Positions 24,410 to 35,800 of a stretch of 64,000 nt of DNA are shown one piece after another. The stretch's first letter is position 1; each line of letters starts with the position of its first letter. Position numbers and translations under genes: made by a program. This stretch comes from Chrysogorgia sp. JL179-B06 (Eukaryota; Cnidaria; Anthozoa; Scleralcyonacea; Chrysogorgiidae). The stretch spans positions 1,807,501 through 1,871,500 of the forward strand of contig JAYKKM010000495.1 in the NCBI GenBank assembly GCA_035772405.1, written 5' to 3'. Under the pieces are notes generated by a model that saw only the letters and a list, made by a program, of their open reading frames with translations, made no database searches and was not told the origin of the DNA.

Positions 24410-24937
24410 TTTAAAAGAAAAAAAAAAAACAAAACCTGAAAAGGTTTTGCTTTTGACTTTCGAAACACGTGGCGAACGACTTTTGGAAATAATTTTCTGG
24501 AACACGTGGCGACGCCATCTTGGAAATAATTTTTGGAACACGTGGTGAACGTCTTTTGGAAACAATTTTTGGAACACGTGGTGACGCCATCTTGGAAATA
24601 ATTTTCTGGAACACGTGGCGAACGTCTTTTGGAAACAATTTTTGGAACACGTGGTGACGCCATCTTGGAAATAATTTTTGGAACACGTGGCGACGCCATC
24701 TTGGAAATAATTTTTGGAACACGTGGCGAACGGTTTTTGGAAAGTGTTTTTGGAACACGTGGTGACGTCATCTTGGAAAGTGGAGGTGAATAATTTTTTA
24801 GAACACGTGGGGAACAAGACTTAAAATAGTTTTGTTTATCGTTTTGGGGTGATGTTTTTCGAGCTATTTCGGTGAGATAGGTGCGGGTTTCAGCTCACTT
24901 TTTTGAAATGAGCTGAAACCCCTCAAACCCTACTACT
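24410..24937 (-). repeat. Right terminal inverted repeat of Polinton 1, expanded
   Basis: The outer 191 bp (24747-24937) equals the left repeat in inverse. The inner part holds about eight extra units of 36-37 bp (24458-24775), each with GGAACACGTGG and most with GACGCCATCTTGG, absent from the left copy. The mirrored tip hairpin is 24885-24897 with 24909-24921. Confidence 0.9.
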
Positions 24938-24943
24938 TATATT
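24938..24943 (+). other. Target-site duplication of Polinton 1, right copy
   Basis: TATATT, identical to 6590-6595. Confidence 0.9.
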
Positions 24944-27870
24944 TATGCAACATTGGGTATTAACGATCAATTGAAAAATAACAATCCAGCTTTGTTTAGC
25001 TTTCAGAATACTCTCACTAGCAAATGTGTTGAAACCAGATCTTTTTTCTAACTAATTTGCTCTTCACTTTCTTTATGCATACTCATCCACTTATTTTCCC
25101 TTTATAGTTATTAATCCAGTGCTAAAAATATAACAAAATAATTTCTATTATTTATCGACTGCCTCCAAGCACAAACCAACTTTTAACCAATTTTCCCTAG
25201 CCTCACCTTACTGTACTTGCAGAGTCGACTCTACTCTCAGGGTGACCCTACTACACCTGAGCCAAGTAGGAAATTTCCCATATTGTGGCTGACCTTTCAT
25301 ATAAGTATCCCAAATTCAAAACAAAGTAATAACCCTAAACCTAATACTGATAATGCTTTATTTTAGAAATAACAGCTGATTTTAATTTCAAACTTTACTG
25401 CTGATAGTCAATGTGATGTCTATACGATTGATATGAAATTTCATCCCATATTGCTAACTTGCACATTACATTGTGGCAGCATGTTGGTGGAATTTTAAAT
25501 AAAAGAAATCAAAGGGAAGCATATTTTGCAAGTGTAGGTTTCTGACACCCAACTGAGATTAACTGTGAAAAATACAACTCCAAGGCCTTCAGTGAGAACT
25601 CACAACCCTGTGAATCTAGTGTGGTGCTCTAACAACTGAGCCACCAAGAGAGTTGCTGAGAGTGTGTCTATGAGGCCTGTGAGTTGATCACCTTTACAAG
25701 TTATTGGGTGTAAATACTGATAATATTAATATTATTCATGTATATTTTAAATAAAATAATATTGACTTCTTTCATTCATGGCACCAAACCTTTGTATAAA
25801 TCTCAAGGGATTGATTGCAACTTTGCAAGTTGTCAATAAATGCTCAGTAGGGACCAAGGACAACTTCCATCCATGTAAACACCCCCTAGTACAGTAGCAG
25901 ATGTTTCTCAATAACTAGGTCTAGCTAGACAATTTTGAGGAGCTTGTGGTAAGCTTGCCATACGAGGAAGTGGTTACAGGTCCAATAATTTGTAGGGATA
26001 TTTAGGAATAGGGATATTTAGTGTTTAAAGGATTTAGGGTTTTTGAGGGTTATTTGTCACAATTGCGTTTATATTGTTTATGTAGTGATGTAGCACTTGG
26101 AGCATTTAGACAATAAACCGATGGACAGGAGACAATGGTGGAAGATGCGAAAAGTGCCCTTTTTATATACTAAACGCAAATTATGATGATGACTTACACT
26201 ATATAGTTTGAACCAGAAACGATTTAATAGTTAGTTTTCTTGGTAATATGGCAACTGAATGAATAGATAACGATATATACTCAAATACTGCTCTAGGCTG
26301 GTTGCATTTTGGTGGAATGCAGTCAGTGGGCGTTGTATTCTCATGAAATAACCTGCTGTTCTGTTAGCACGGGCAAATTATGTTTTTTCGTGGAATCCAT
26401 ATTCCTGTTCGTGTAAAAGAACTTCAAAATCGAAAGCTCTTCGTCAATGACAAGACGACTTCGACCTATTTCTTCCCTTTCATTGTTTAAATTACTGGGA
26501 ATTTCCATAATAAGAATATATTTATCTTTGATTGCTACCGCAGCGAGCGAGCAAGGCAGCAGACCTAATTCATACAGCTAGGCTTTTATTTCAATTTTGC
26601 CTTAGCACATTGCATTGTGGTCGATTATTAGTTAGACCCACAATGCCGTGCGCGGATCAACTATATATATAATTTGTTCTGACCATGTGCTTTCTTTGAT
26701 TCTTTCCCTTTGGACCTTCTGGCGAACAGGTAAGAAAGTTTGTAATCGTCACTTTTTTAGTTTTATATTTTCAGTCTGTTTCGGTTTCTAAATGCATCAT
26801 ATCATTACAGTTCATCTCAGATTAGACTTGGTATACTGGCATTGCATTTCATCGAAGATTATAAACTTGGTATACTGGCATTGATCAAGACTGTAGGTAT
26901 TTATAAGCAAACATCTATATTTGAAAAACAGTGAACTGCAATCTCTAACTGATAGTTTATGCGCATTGATATATTTGCTAAATTTACATATTAAATTTAC
27001 ATATTTGTGCATACTCGTTTGATTTCACTTAATATTTGGCATTTCACTCGATCAAACTACATGTATATATTTGACTACAGCAAATGATTGTAAAATTATT
27101 TCGGCAACATTGCATATTGATAACATAAGTTGTGTACCATTGTATAATGTATAACCCAAGCAGGCCCTAATTGTTAATAATAGTGTTTGACGTTGGAAAG
27201 AATATAATAATTAATTTTCCATTGCAAACATTGGTTATGGTGTATGCTAATACTGTAGAGTTAAACAGGTTAAACAGATTTGTTGTCAAGAAAATTATTA
27301 GATATTTTTAATAACAAAGCTACCTTTATTTTATCAGCTCATTAGTGCACTTATTTTGATTGGGGGACGCAGAACAGACAGAAGACAAATGGCGAAGAGA
27401 ACCAATGAATATCCAACAACACATACTGTAGCAGATCAGTGTAGGAATTTGAACAAGAAAAAAATATTGCTATTATTTAAAAACTAAAAACTATTATTTC
27501 ACTGAGACATTAATATAATGTATGATTGTTATTTAATAAACTGTAATTATTAGGTATACATGTATATCATATATTAACATGTTTAACATACTAAATTTTA
27601 ACTATTAATGTATATATTTTAAAGTGTTTATTAATTATTTCCAATACCGTAGCAAGTTAGTTAAATATTTATTTGAATGTATCATATATTTTGAACTAGT
27701 TTCCCAATTATTCTAAAAAAGTAGTTGTAGTTTCATTATGAACTAATTAAACTATTTATTTTAAAGAATTAGAGTTGAAACTTAAAAGTTATATTTTGTC
27801 ACAATTAATACAATATATATGTGTGCAGTTTAGGAAACCTTGTTTCCATGATCTACCTTTCTAAGAGTCC
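24944..27870. other. Gene-free AT-rich region with dispersed repeat
   Basis: No coding frame is supported. A block at about 25320-25420 (ccctaaacctaatactgataatgctttattttagaaataacag and onwards) recurs near 53590-53700, so it belongs to a dispersed family. A tandem pair of ttggtatactggcattg is at 26829-26883. Confidence 0.4.
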
Positions 27871-27954
27871 CAAGTGGAATTCCCATATTCCACAAGGGAT
27901 GACATTAATTTAATACCTGATAAAATCTCCCATACAAATTTTTGTATTAAAATC

Positions 27955-28180
27955 CCAGGCAGGATCCCACTTCAAAGTCTCAGCAGGGATTACCCGGGAT
28001 CCCAGGCGGGATTACCCAGGCGGGATTTACCCGTGATTCTGGGCAGGATTTACCCGGGATACCATGTGGGATTTACCTGGGATCCCGGGCGGGATTTACC
28101 TGGGATCCCGGGCAGGATTTACCCGGGATCCCAGGCCGGATTAGCTGGGAGGCTGGGATCCCGGGCGGGATCCCGTGTAT
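27955..28180 (+). repeat. GC-rich minisatellite, units of about 20-26 bp
   Basis: Imperfect tandem copies of GGGATTTACCTGGGATCCCG, many containing the palindromes GGATCC or CCCGGG. About eight units. The frame reading PGIPGRIYPGSQAG is a consequence of the repeat. Confidence 0.75.
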
Positions 28181-28774
28181 TTTTTTTCATGGGTTGTATA
28201 ACCGATCATGACATCCGACGGTACGAAGCGCCTAATTCTTCTAAGGGCACAAGCTTTAGCATATGATCTTTTAAGTTGTTGCATTATGTGTTCCTTAAAT
28301 GTTAACTTATTATCTAGGATTACCCCTAAGATCTTTACAGATTCACTACTTTCGATAGCACACCCATTTAAAGATAGTCCATAATTGTAACTACAAGGGC
28401 CTAACGATATGGCTTAATTAGGTCTTACTACCATTAATCTGTAATTTGTTAAGGGAGTACCAACCAGTCAAAAAGTCTAGATCGTTATTACAAACTGTAA
28501 GACAGCAGGAGAAACGTCAGACTGATCAGAGCAATATCCTGTAGTGTCATCAGCATAAAGTCTAAGCGAGATATTTGGAACAGAATAACATAAATCATTA
28601 ATAAATAGACTAAACAGTAGAGGGCCCAATAGGGACCCTTGTGGTACCCCCGTCTTGACTTCAATGTAGTTAGAATATTCGCGTAACAGCTTGACTCGCT
28701 GCTGTCACCAAGAAGGTAGGATGACATCAAATCCAACGCTGATCTAGATAATCCATAGGCCTTTAACTTAGCTA

Positions 28775-28892
28775 ATAAGAGGTGGTGGTTAATGATGTCA
28801 AATGCCTTACTGAGACCGATTGTTACTGCAAATAGTTGCAGTAACAATCGATCTCAGTAAGGCATTTGACATCATTAACCACCACCTCTTAT
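28775..28892. repeat. Near-perfect fold-back palindrome inside the reverse transcriptase
   Basis: 57-bp arms (28775-28831 and 28836-28892) with one mismatch and a 4-base spacer, ATAG. The left arm carries the original coding sequence on the minus strand and the right arm is an inverted duplicate. Confidence 0.9.
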
Positions 28893-29894
28893 ATAGCTTC
28901 TCTGTTGTCTAGGCCATGCCGCCAATCTTCTGTCATCTTTAATATGGCGGAGCAACAAGAATGGTTCTTCCGAAATCTAGACAGATCTGTTGAGAGATAT
29001 GGGTTAAAAAGAACTATACAGTTGACTGTACATAATCTTCTCATAGATCTTGGAGATGGCCATCAGAAATGGGACGATAATTACTTTTGCAAGTATGTTC
29101 GTCCTTTTGGAAGATAAGTATAATGTTACTTTGTTTCCATTCTGTTGGCCAAGTACAATTAACTATAAAGTAATTAATGAGATCCGCAGTGTGTTCTGCT
29201 AGAACAGGGGTGGTCAGTCTAAGTAGTCTTGGTGAAATACCATCAACACCCACTTCTTAGGATTCAATTTTTCGAGAATATTCTGTACGTATTTGGCACT
29301 AACAGTCTGGAATTCAAAATTCTCTAGGATACATTTATCCCTTATCATCTGAACACTTGGGTGGTCATCGAAATCGGCCATGGTAGCTTCCTCACAATTG
29401 TCACCAGTTACCACATTATCAAAATAGTCATTTAAGACATTTGCTACCTCAGATGGATTAGTAACGACGTTGTTGTTTTCGACCAATATTATCAGACCTG
29501 GAAATAATTCCAACCTTTCGTGGATCCTACGATAAGGACAACAAATAATTTCTTCGAAAACATGATGGTCGCACTACGTTTCGCAGGACTAAAAGTCTAA
29601 AACAATCGTTAATAAAGCCGGGCCTAGCAATTTGCTAGTAGCACTGTAGCAAAATCCATTGAATTGAATATAATCTTTTATCTTTAGAGTTTAGGCAGTT
29701 GTGTACTTGTGTAGCTACACAGACTGTCACACTCACAGAATAACCTACACGGCTACACCTACAGTGGTACGGTAGTGCACGGTAGTGCAGTACAGTCACA
29801 GACCCTAGTGCTCACAGGTCACATGCGTTCTAAGCCTTGGGCTTAAGTAGTTAAGTTGGGTGTTGTGACTTGCCAGCCCAAAACTTTTTTACAA

Positions 29895-30248
29895 CTAAAA
29901 TATTTTCTTGGAACGAGGATGCCAGGATCCACCACTATTTCCAGGTCTGAATATTATACTACCTTGTTTACATGCCCCTCTATTTGGAAGTAAGGGCTTC
30001 ATCTTTTTCCAAAATGCTCCATGGTGTTTAGATGCAGAAGAAGCATCTGGGCAAAAAGTCTTTATATTTTTCCGTTTAAGTGCAGTTACTAGATTACGTT
30101 GTTTCTTATACATGTATGCCTCCCAGGTTATTGTAGATGGTTGCTTCTTGTGCACCCATCTCTTTTTTAATAATGGTGAGTGTTGGTTTAAAACATCTTT
30201 GTACAGCACACTCCAGTGTCCCCAAATATCATCTGCATTGTCATACAT
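29895..30248 (-). pseudogene. Linker region between endonuclease and reverse transcriptase of the non-LTR element
   Basis: A frame with HSPLLKKRWVHKKQPSTITW and KRKNIKTF, typical of the spacer between the endonuclease and reverse transcriptase in CR1-like elements. Part of the decayed element above. Confidence 0.6.
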
Positions 30249-30310
30249 ATATGATGAACCCCATGGGACTCTGCGTAAGTCCGAGAGATAATCTGCATAA
30301 ACAAAATTTT

Positions 30311-30945
30311 TTAAACTTCTGAACTCGATGAGGCGAGGCTTGGATTCACAACTTTGTTTTTCCTCAAAACCAAGTCATGGTCGGTTATGCCAAGATTTAA
30401 CGAGCCCGATGTGGCGTAACGATCTTCGTGACTTACAAGAATAACGTCAATTAATGACTTTGTTCTGTAGGTCATGTGCATTGGTTCAGATATTTTGTTT
30501 ACCAAGCAGAATCTCTCACAAAACTCAACCAAATTTCCATTGGGAACTCGTCCTTCATCCTTGTTTTCGTACAGACACATATTCATATCACCGATTAAGA
30601 GTAGCTCTTGTCTTGTTCGGAGCATAGTCTCAGCAGCCAACGATAACGAAGTTATAAAGTCAGTTTCCTTGCACTTCCCTGGTGGCCTATAACTGCCACA
30701 AACCAGAAAGTGGCTTTTTGTTGTTATCACCCTCATCCAAACAAATTGCTTTAAATTGACTCTAACGTTTTTCTACGATATACTGGTATATCGGCTCGCA
30801 TGTAGACCATCATACCACTAGCCCCCTTTACACGATCTCTTCTTGCTATGCGATAGTCAGGGTGTGAGAGAAACGATGAAGAAACAGTTTTGTCAATCTT
30901 TGTTTCTGCAATAAACAGAATATCGAACATATTTCTGTTTAGCAT
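30311..30945 (-). pseudogene. Endonuclease (EEP) domain of the non-LTR element
   Basis: Motifs in order are FIAETKIDKT, GASGMMVYMR, VCGSYRPP, LLIGDMNMCL, LIDVILVSHED and ITDHDLV. These are the conserved AP-endonuclease-like blocks; the catalytic E, D, N and terminal H are present. A frame change near 30740 separates the first blocks from the rest. Confidence 0.8.
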
Positions 30946-30949
30946 TTCT

Positions 30950-31708
30950 TCAACCTCGTCCAGAATAGTTTAAGACGCTATTGATGTTCAAGTAAGCAAT
31001 TTTCAAGTTAAACTTGTAATAATCACTGATTTGTGACTGGTACCATGAGAGGGAGTCCAAATCCGATGTGTGTAGGTTCAAGAAATCTGATGTACACTCG
31101 GTTAATTCGGGTTCAATGGAATCGTTAGGTCCTTGCATCGAATTGTCCAGAAAAAAGGAATCGTTGCACTTCGGTAGTGCACAGAGGGAACATGTCCATT
31201 CAACATTAGGTCTATCAAGATAATATTGAAAGACGGAGCGAGACATATTCAGGCATTTGACGTGTGACCACGTATTGCAGTCTGTACACAGTATAGCGTC
31301 TTGGTTATTTCTTACCGATGTTGAACATTCCCTGCCTGGATATTTTGGTGTATACTGCTTCGTTTTAGGGCCAGGATTTGTAGCTATATCTCCACACATA
31401 AGTAGATTCTTCTCAAGCTGGAAAGTAGCTATTCCATTGGAGATATATAAGACTCTACTTGCAAGAAAGCGTTTCCCTTGACTTTTCACATTCGAAGTAC
31501 AAGGGGCCAGCATTCTTCCATTGAACACTCTCGCCAATTTAGATGAGTTTGGGTTTGAAAACAACGAATGAGGGTTCCATTTAGTTTCTTGAATATTTAG
31601 TTTAACTCCAAAGTCAGCATAGAGTATGAAAATACTCGATATTAACCAGATTATTCCACAGCATAATCGAGCATGACCTGACGCCATCTTGAATACTGGG
31701 GTATTCAA
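30950..31708 (-). pseudogene. N-terminal region of the non-LTR element with PHD-like finger
   Basis: Residues about 120-185 hold CTDCNTWSHVKCLNMS and WTCSLCALP, a PHD-type zinc finger seen in cnidarian and other CR1-like elements, followed by LKIAYLNINS at the start of the endonuclease. A hydrophobic stretch lies near the N-terminus (LCCGIIWLISSIFILYADF). Confidence 0.65.
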
Positions 31709-32870
31709 GTCAGAATGACTCAGATGAGGATGATGAAGTAATTAAAGTTTCATCAGGCAAGAAGAAACCGGGAGAAAGGCAAAATGGTCAAATCAAGCTC
31801 TTGATGATTTTGTAAATATAATTGTTGGTAGTGAATACTACAAAAAAACAACTGGTATTCACTAACAGAATAAACCTGCATAATGGTCAATTCTCAGGCA
31901 CATTAATGCCTGGGTCCCCCAATTGAAGCAAAATTAGCGAAATAACAAGAAAATCAGGAAAACATTCATGTATGGTCAACGTAATATAGGTGCTTGCTTA
32001 ATATTGATAACTTTTGGTTACCATGGGAACCGATCACGTGACCATATTCGTGAGAAGAAACCCCATGATAGTAGACTTTCTTATTTTTCGTTCGCGGCAA
32101 CCCAAATCGTTATCAAATGAATTGTTGTAATATAATAACTACAGACATCAGCGTACATGAATCAAATTAGAACATTGCCCATTTTTGTTTGATGTCCAGA
32201 TGAACGAAAATTAATTGTCTTAAGAGAACGTGACACCAAACGATGGCATATGATATTTCTAACGTAACAAGTTCACTTTTCTAATTTGGAGAAGAAACTT
32301 TCATATATTTATAACACATCTGGAAACTAAAATCTGCTGATTAACTGATTTTACCCTGCCGCAAGTCGAACGAGTTTCATGTGAGAAGAAGATATGCGGT
32401 CCGCCATTTACATCCTTGAGCCTACAGGTAAGTTCAGTTTAATTCAGCGGCGATCAGCTTTAATCTCAGTTATTTCCATGGAGATGGCGTACAAAAACAT
32501 GGAGGCATTGTAAAATATATAAATACGGTACAAATAAAGGGATTTATAATAAAGTACACAGATTACAACGCCGATTTGTGTATGTCATTGTCAAAGAAAA
32601 CTTATTTTAACAAGGAATGCAGCACAAAATATACACCTAGTCTGGAAAAGGCCGTGACGCAAATCCGCATACTTGAAATTTAGCCGCGATGTTTCAAAAT
32701 TCTTCAAAGGGAAAGCATATCGCAAGTTTATATCCAGCAAGTGTTTATAGAGAAGATTTTTAAGTTCGGCAGCCAATGTTTATTGGTCTGTACTCTGTCC
32801 TTATCGTAATAAGTTTTACCTATCCGCACGTGTGTGGTTTTGCCAGGAGTCGCCTGGCAAGTGATTAAGC
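31709..32870. other. Gene-free region
   Basis: AT-rich sequence without a supported gene. A potential donor-like sequence (caggtaag) lies at 32425-32432 downstream of a short frame but no exon can be argued. Confidence 0.3.
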
Positions 32871-32879
32871 AGGTTGATG

Positions 32880-35800
32880 AAGAAACGCCGTGTAGAGATT
32901 GAGAACGAGAGTCGACAACAGCATCGAGTGCGCCAGATGCATGAACGATTTAGTCGTTTCTCCAAGATATTCGAGGACAACAAAGAAAACTTTGCAATTG
33001 ATTATAAAGGGTTTCCTAAAGATTCTTCCCGATCTACGCACAAAATTTAGTCGATGGAATTCGAGGAAAATAGAAGAACGAAACCAATATACGAAAAGAA
33101 AATTCAATATTGAAAGCTGGAACGAGATATCTTTGGCGATATCTCCCTCGCTAAAACACTAACAACTGTGCCCGAATTAACTCTTGATGTCAAAAAGTCA
33201 AAGGCTGAAAAAAGGAGAGAAAGAACAGATCATTACAGGAGAGCAAAACAAGCCACTGAAACTCAATGGGAGTTAAAAGCACTTCTGTTATCAGGTAATA
33301 TTTAATTATTAATTGTAAACAAGAAAATGATTATGCAGAAAGGGATTTGAATTACATCCCAACATAACCAGTCTCTCCCCAAAAATCCTAGATTAAGTAA
33401 TCATAAATTAAGGTGGCAAGTATGGCCCGCAAGTATGGCCTGCACGCACTTATGCCTCCATGCTTTTTGGAGGTTTACATTTTTTGGGTTTGTTTTCTTG
33501 GTGGGGCAGGCCCACCAATGTGAAGTTCAACATTTTGGGGGGAGCATGCATGCTTGAGGTAAACTGAATTAAAATTGCATTATATTTCTAAAATTGAATA
33601 AAACTTATAAATGTATTTTGTACTGTAGGTGCTATGGAAACAGACAGTCACTCCTAGGAAGGCAACGGGACCGTCTAGCAATGTCTTTTGAAAGATTTAA
33701 AGCAACCAGGTAAAAAGAAAAGCCCCATTTGATAAAATGAGCTGGGATAAGGAGGGTCTAAAAAGAGAAGTTGAGGGATATGAAAGTGCCACATTCATAA
33801 ACTGGTCTCAGATAGCAAGACGCTACAATATCACAAATACCAAAGGTGATCTTGCAAAAAATGGAGGCCAAATAGCTGAAGAATGGCTCAAGTCCAGTGG
33901 TATAGACCTTACCAGGTTCAAAAAGAGGTTGATGAATGATGACAAACCAAGAGTACGCAAGAAGCTACGCCGAGGTGCAGGAGGTGAAATTAGCATCCCA
34001 ACAACTGAAATAAATGACAGTTTGAAGGAAAAACTGAAACAGAAGGTTTTATCTGGCGAGTACCATAATGGGGAATTAATTGCACCAAAGGAGGTAAAAA
34101 TAATTTATCTATATATATAATTGTATATCTATTACAGTATATGTATACTAACATACATAATACCTTGATATATAATCATATATACTGTATATATAATGAA
34201 TTTGTGTATCAGATCTTTAACATTACAGGTCTAAAAGTGTTCAAATTAAAATAGTTGCTGGCATATATATAGCCAGCATCTATTAAATAGCCATTCAAAA
34301 AAGGTACATTATACAAAATGGCCTACGAATTTGTAATTATAAATCCAAAATATTTATTTTGAACCCTGCAAAAACAAACAAGACAGTCATCTCATATGTA
34401 CTCTTTTTGTTTCAATAATTTAGAAAGTTGCGAAGAGCCATTTTTGTGGAAGGTCGTAAAAATCCCCTGCTTGAAATTCGCAAAAGAATGTTACATGAGC
34501 ATCGACAATTTATTCGAGATAGATCTGATGAAGAGTTTTCAAACATGTCATTTTCCGAGGTACAACAGCGGCTGATGGTTCTCAATGAATGTCATAGCAC
34601 AAACGAAATTGAAGAAATGAAAATTTTCCTCAAGAAGATTGAGCGTACACGACACATCAAAATCTGGCATGATTTGTCAACAGTTGCCAACCATGGTCAC
34701 ATTGTGTTTATGGTCTCTTGCTTATATGACACTGCAATGTACTTTACAGATGAGCAGTATTCAGAGAAACATGGAGAAAAGGTTAATGTCCAAAGCAAAA
34801 TTGAATCGCCACAGGTATATATTGTTGCCAGATCATCAAGCTCTGACATCGAGCAGTTGACGTATGTTGGTACACGACTGGAATGTCTGGAGGAAATGTC
34901 CACCACACCACCAACCCAGAGTGGAAACCAGATAACTGACAATGAGATTTTTTCATGGTGATGCTCCAGCATGCCAATTCGAGTGTGGCCAACAAAAGGT
35001 TGGCAACTATTATTGTTCTATGTGTGGAAGCATTGCCAGTCATGTGTATGAGTTTGACTATGTTTTAGGTGTAGTCATGTGTCTCTCAACGAACGCCAGC
35101 AAGTGGTATTGAAAGGCCCATGCAGTAGAGAAAGCACACTTGCCAAGTTCAATAAGCCATTTGAAAACTTAAGCAAGGATAAGCTAGAAAGAGAACTAAC
35201 TGCCCGAGGAGTTTGATGGTAAAACCAAGAAAGACCTGGAGAAACTACTGAAGGAAGAGCTTCATGGGATACAAAGGCTGCCTGCTCTCTTATACACCAA
35301 TCCTACTTCCTCACTAGCTTCAATCAATTGCAGAGACTATGAAATCCTTGGATTCGAGCCTCTCCATGACATTGGAAAACACAGAGAATGTGTTAACAGA
35401 GCTTCCAGCCCACCTTTCCAAATCACAAGCATCAGATTTCAAAGCTATCCTTGAAGTATCAATAGCGTTGCGCACAGATGACGTATTTGTCAATGTTTGT
35501 CTGAGTCTATAATTAAATTCACGTCCTAAACAATAGGAAATGGTTCATTTGGTAGTCAGATTTGGTTTGTTTGTCTGAGTTTTGGTCTATAAATAGTAAC
35601 TGTGCGCTTCGCTATTGGTAGCAAATAAACCAAAAGAACTTTTGATTATCGGTGCACTCTTATCATGATAGCCAATCATTTAAGACGCAAGATTCCAACA
35701 AAAGCTCAAAAGCTTCTTGATACCCTTGCAGAAATTCAAGCAATAGCTTACAGCTCGGAAGAAAGTCGTACCCTAAGAATGGTGCTCAGGTTTCACAATT

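Larger units (their letters stand above)
6596..24937. mobile_element. Complete Maverick/Polinton (adintovirus-like) element, Polinton 1
   Basis: The 18,342-bp element is bounded by inverted repeats starting AGTAGTAGGG and a perfect 6-bp duplication, TATATT. It encodes the diagnostic set: protein-primed PolB, retroviral-type integrase, FtsK/HerA-type packaging ATPase and candidate capsid proteins, plus about 18 small genes. All but one of these frames is open. The first 191 bp of the two inverted repeats match without a difference I could find, which points to a recent insertion. No adenovirus-type maturation protease was recognised. Base composition is visibly richer in CG dinucleotides than the flanks. 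Confidence 0.95.
28270..31708 (-). mobile_element. Decayed non-LTR retrotransposon (PHD finger, endonuclease, reverse transcriptase)
   Basis: Read on the minus strand, domains appear in order: a PHD-like finger (CTDCNTWSHVKCLN), AP-type endonuclease (ETKIDKT, then GDMN and the terminal TDHDLV), and reverse transcriptase (NYRPIS, then LSKAFDIINHHLL and a degraded GPLL-type region). This order fits CR1/L2/Jockey-like LINEs. Frames change repeatedly and a fold-back palindrome interrupts the reverse transcriptase, so it is dead. The 3' end was not located precisely. Confidence 0.85.

Noticed and set aside
24313..24817. Three overlapping minus-strand frames with a repeated VPKIISK-type or HVFQKLFP-type peptide
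   Set aside because: They are translations of the 36-37 bp minisatellite in the right terminal repeat; open in three frames simply because of the unit composition.
27874..28266. 130-aa frame with repeated PGIPGRIYPGSQAG-like, collagen-like text
   Set aside because: Produced by the GC-rich minisatellite; no start context, signal peptide or flanking domain.
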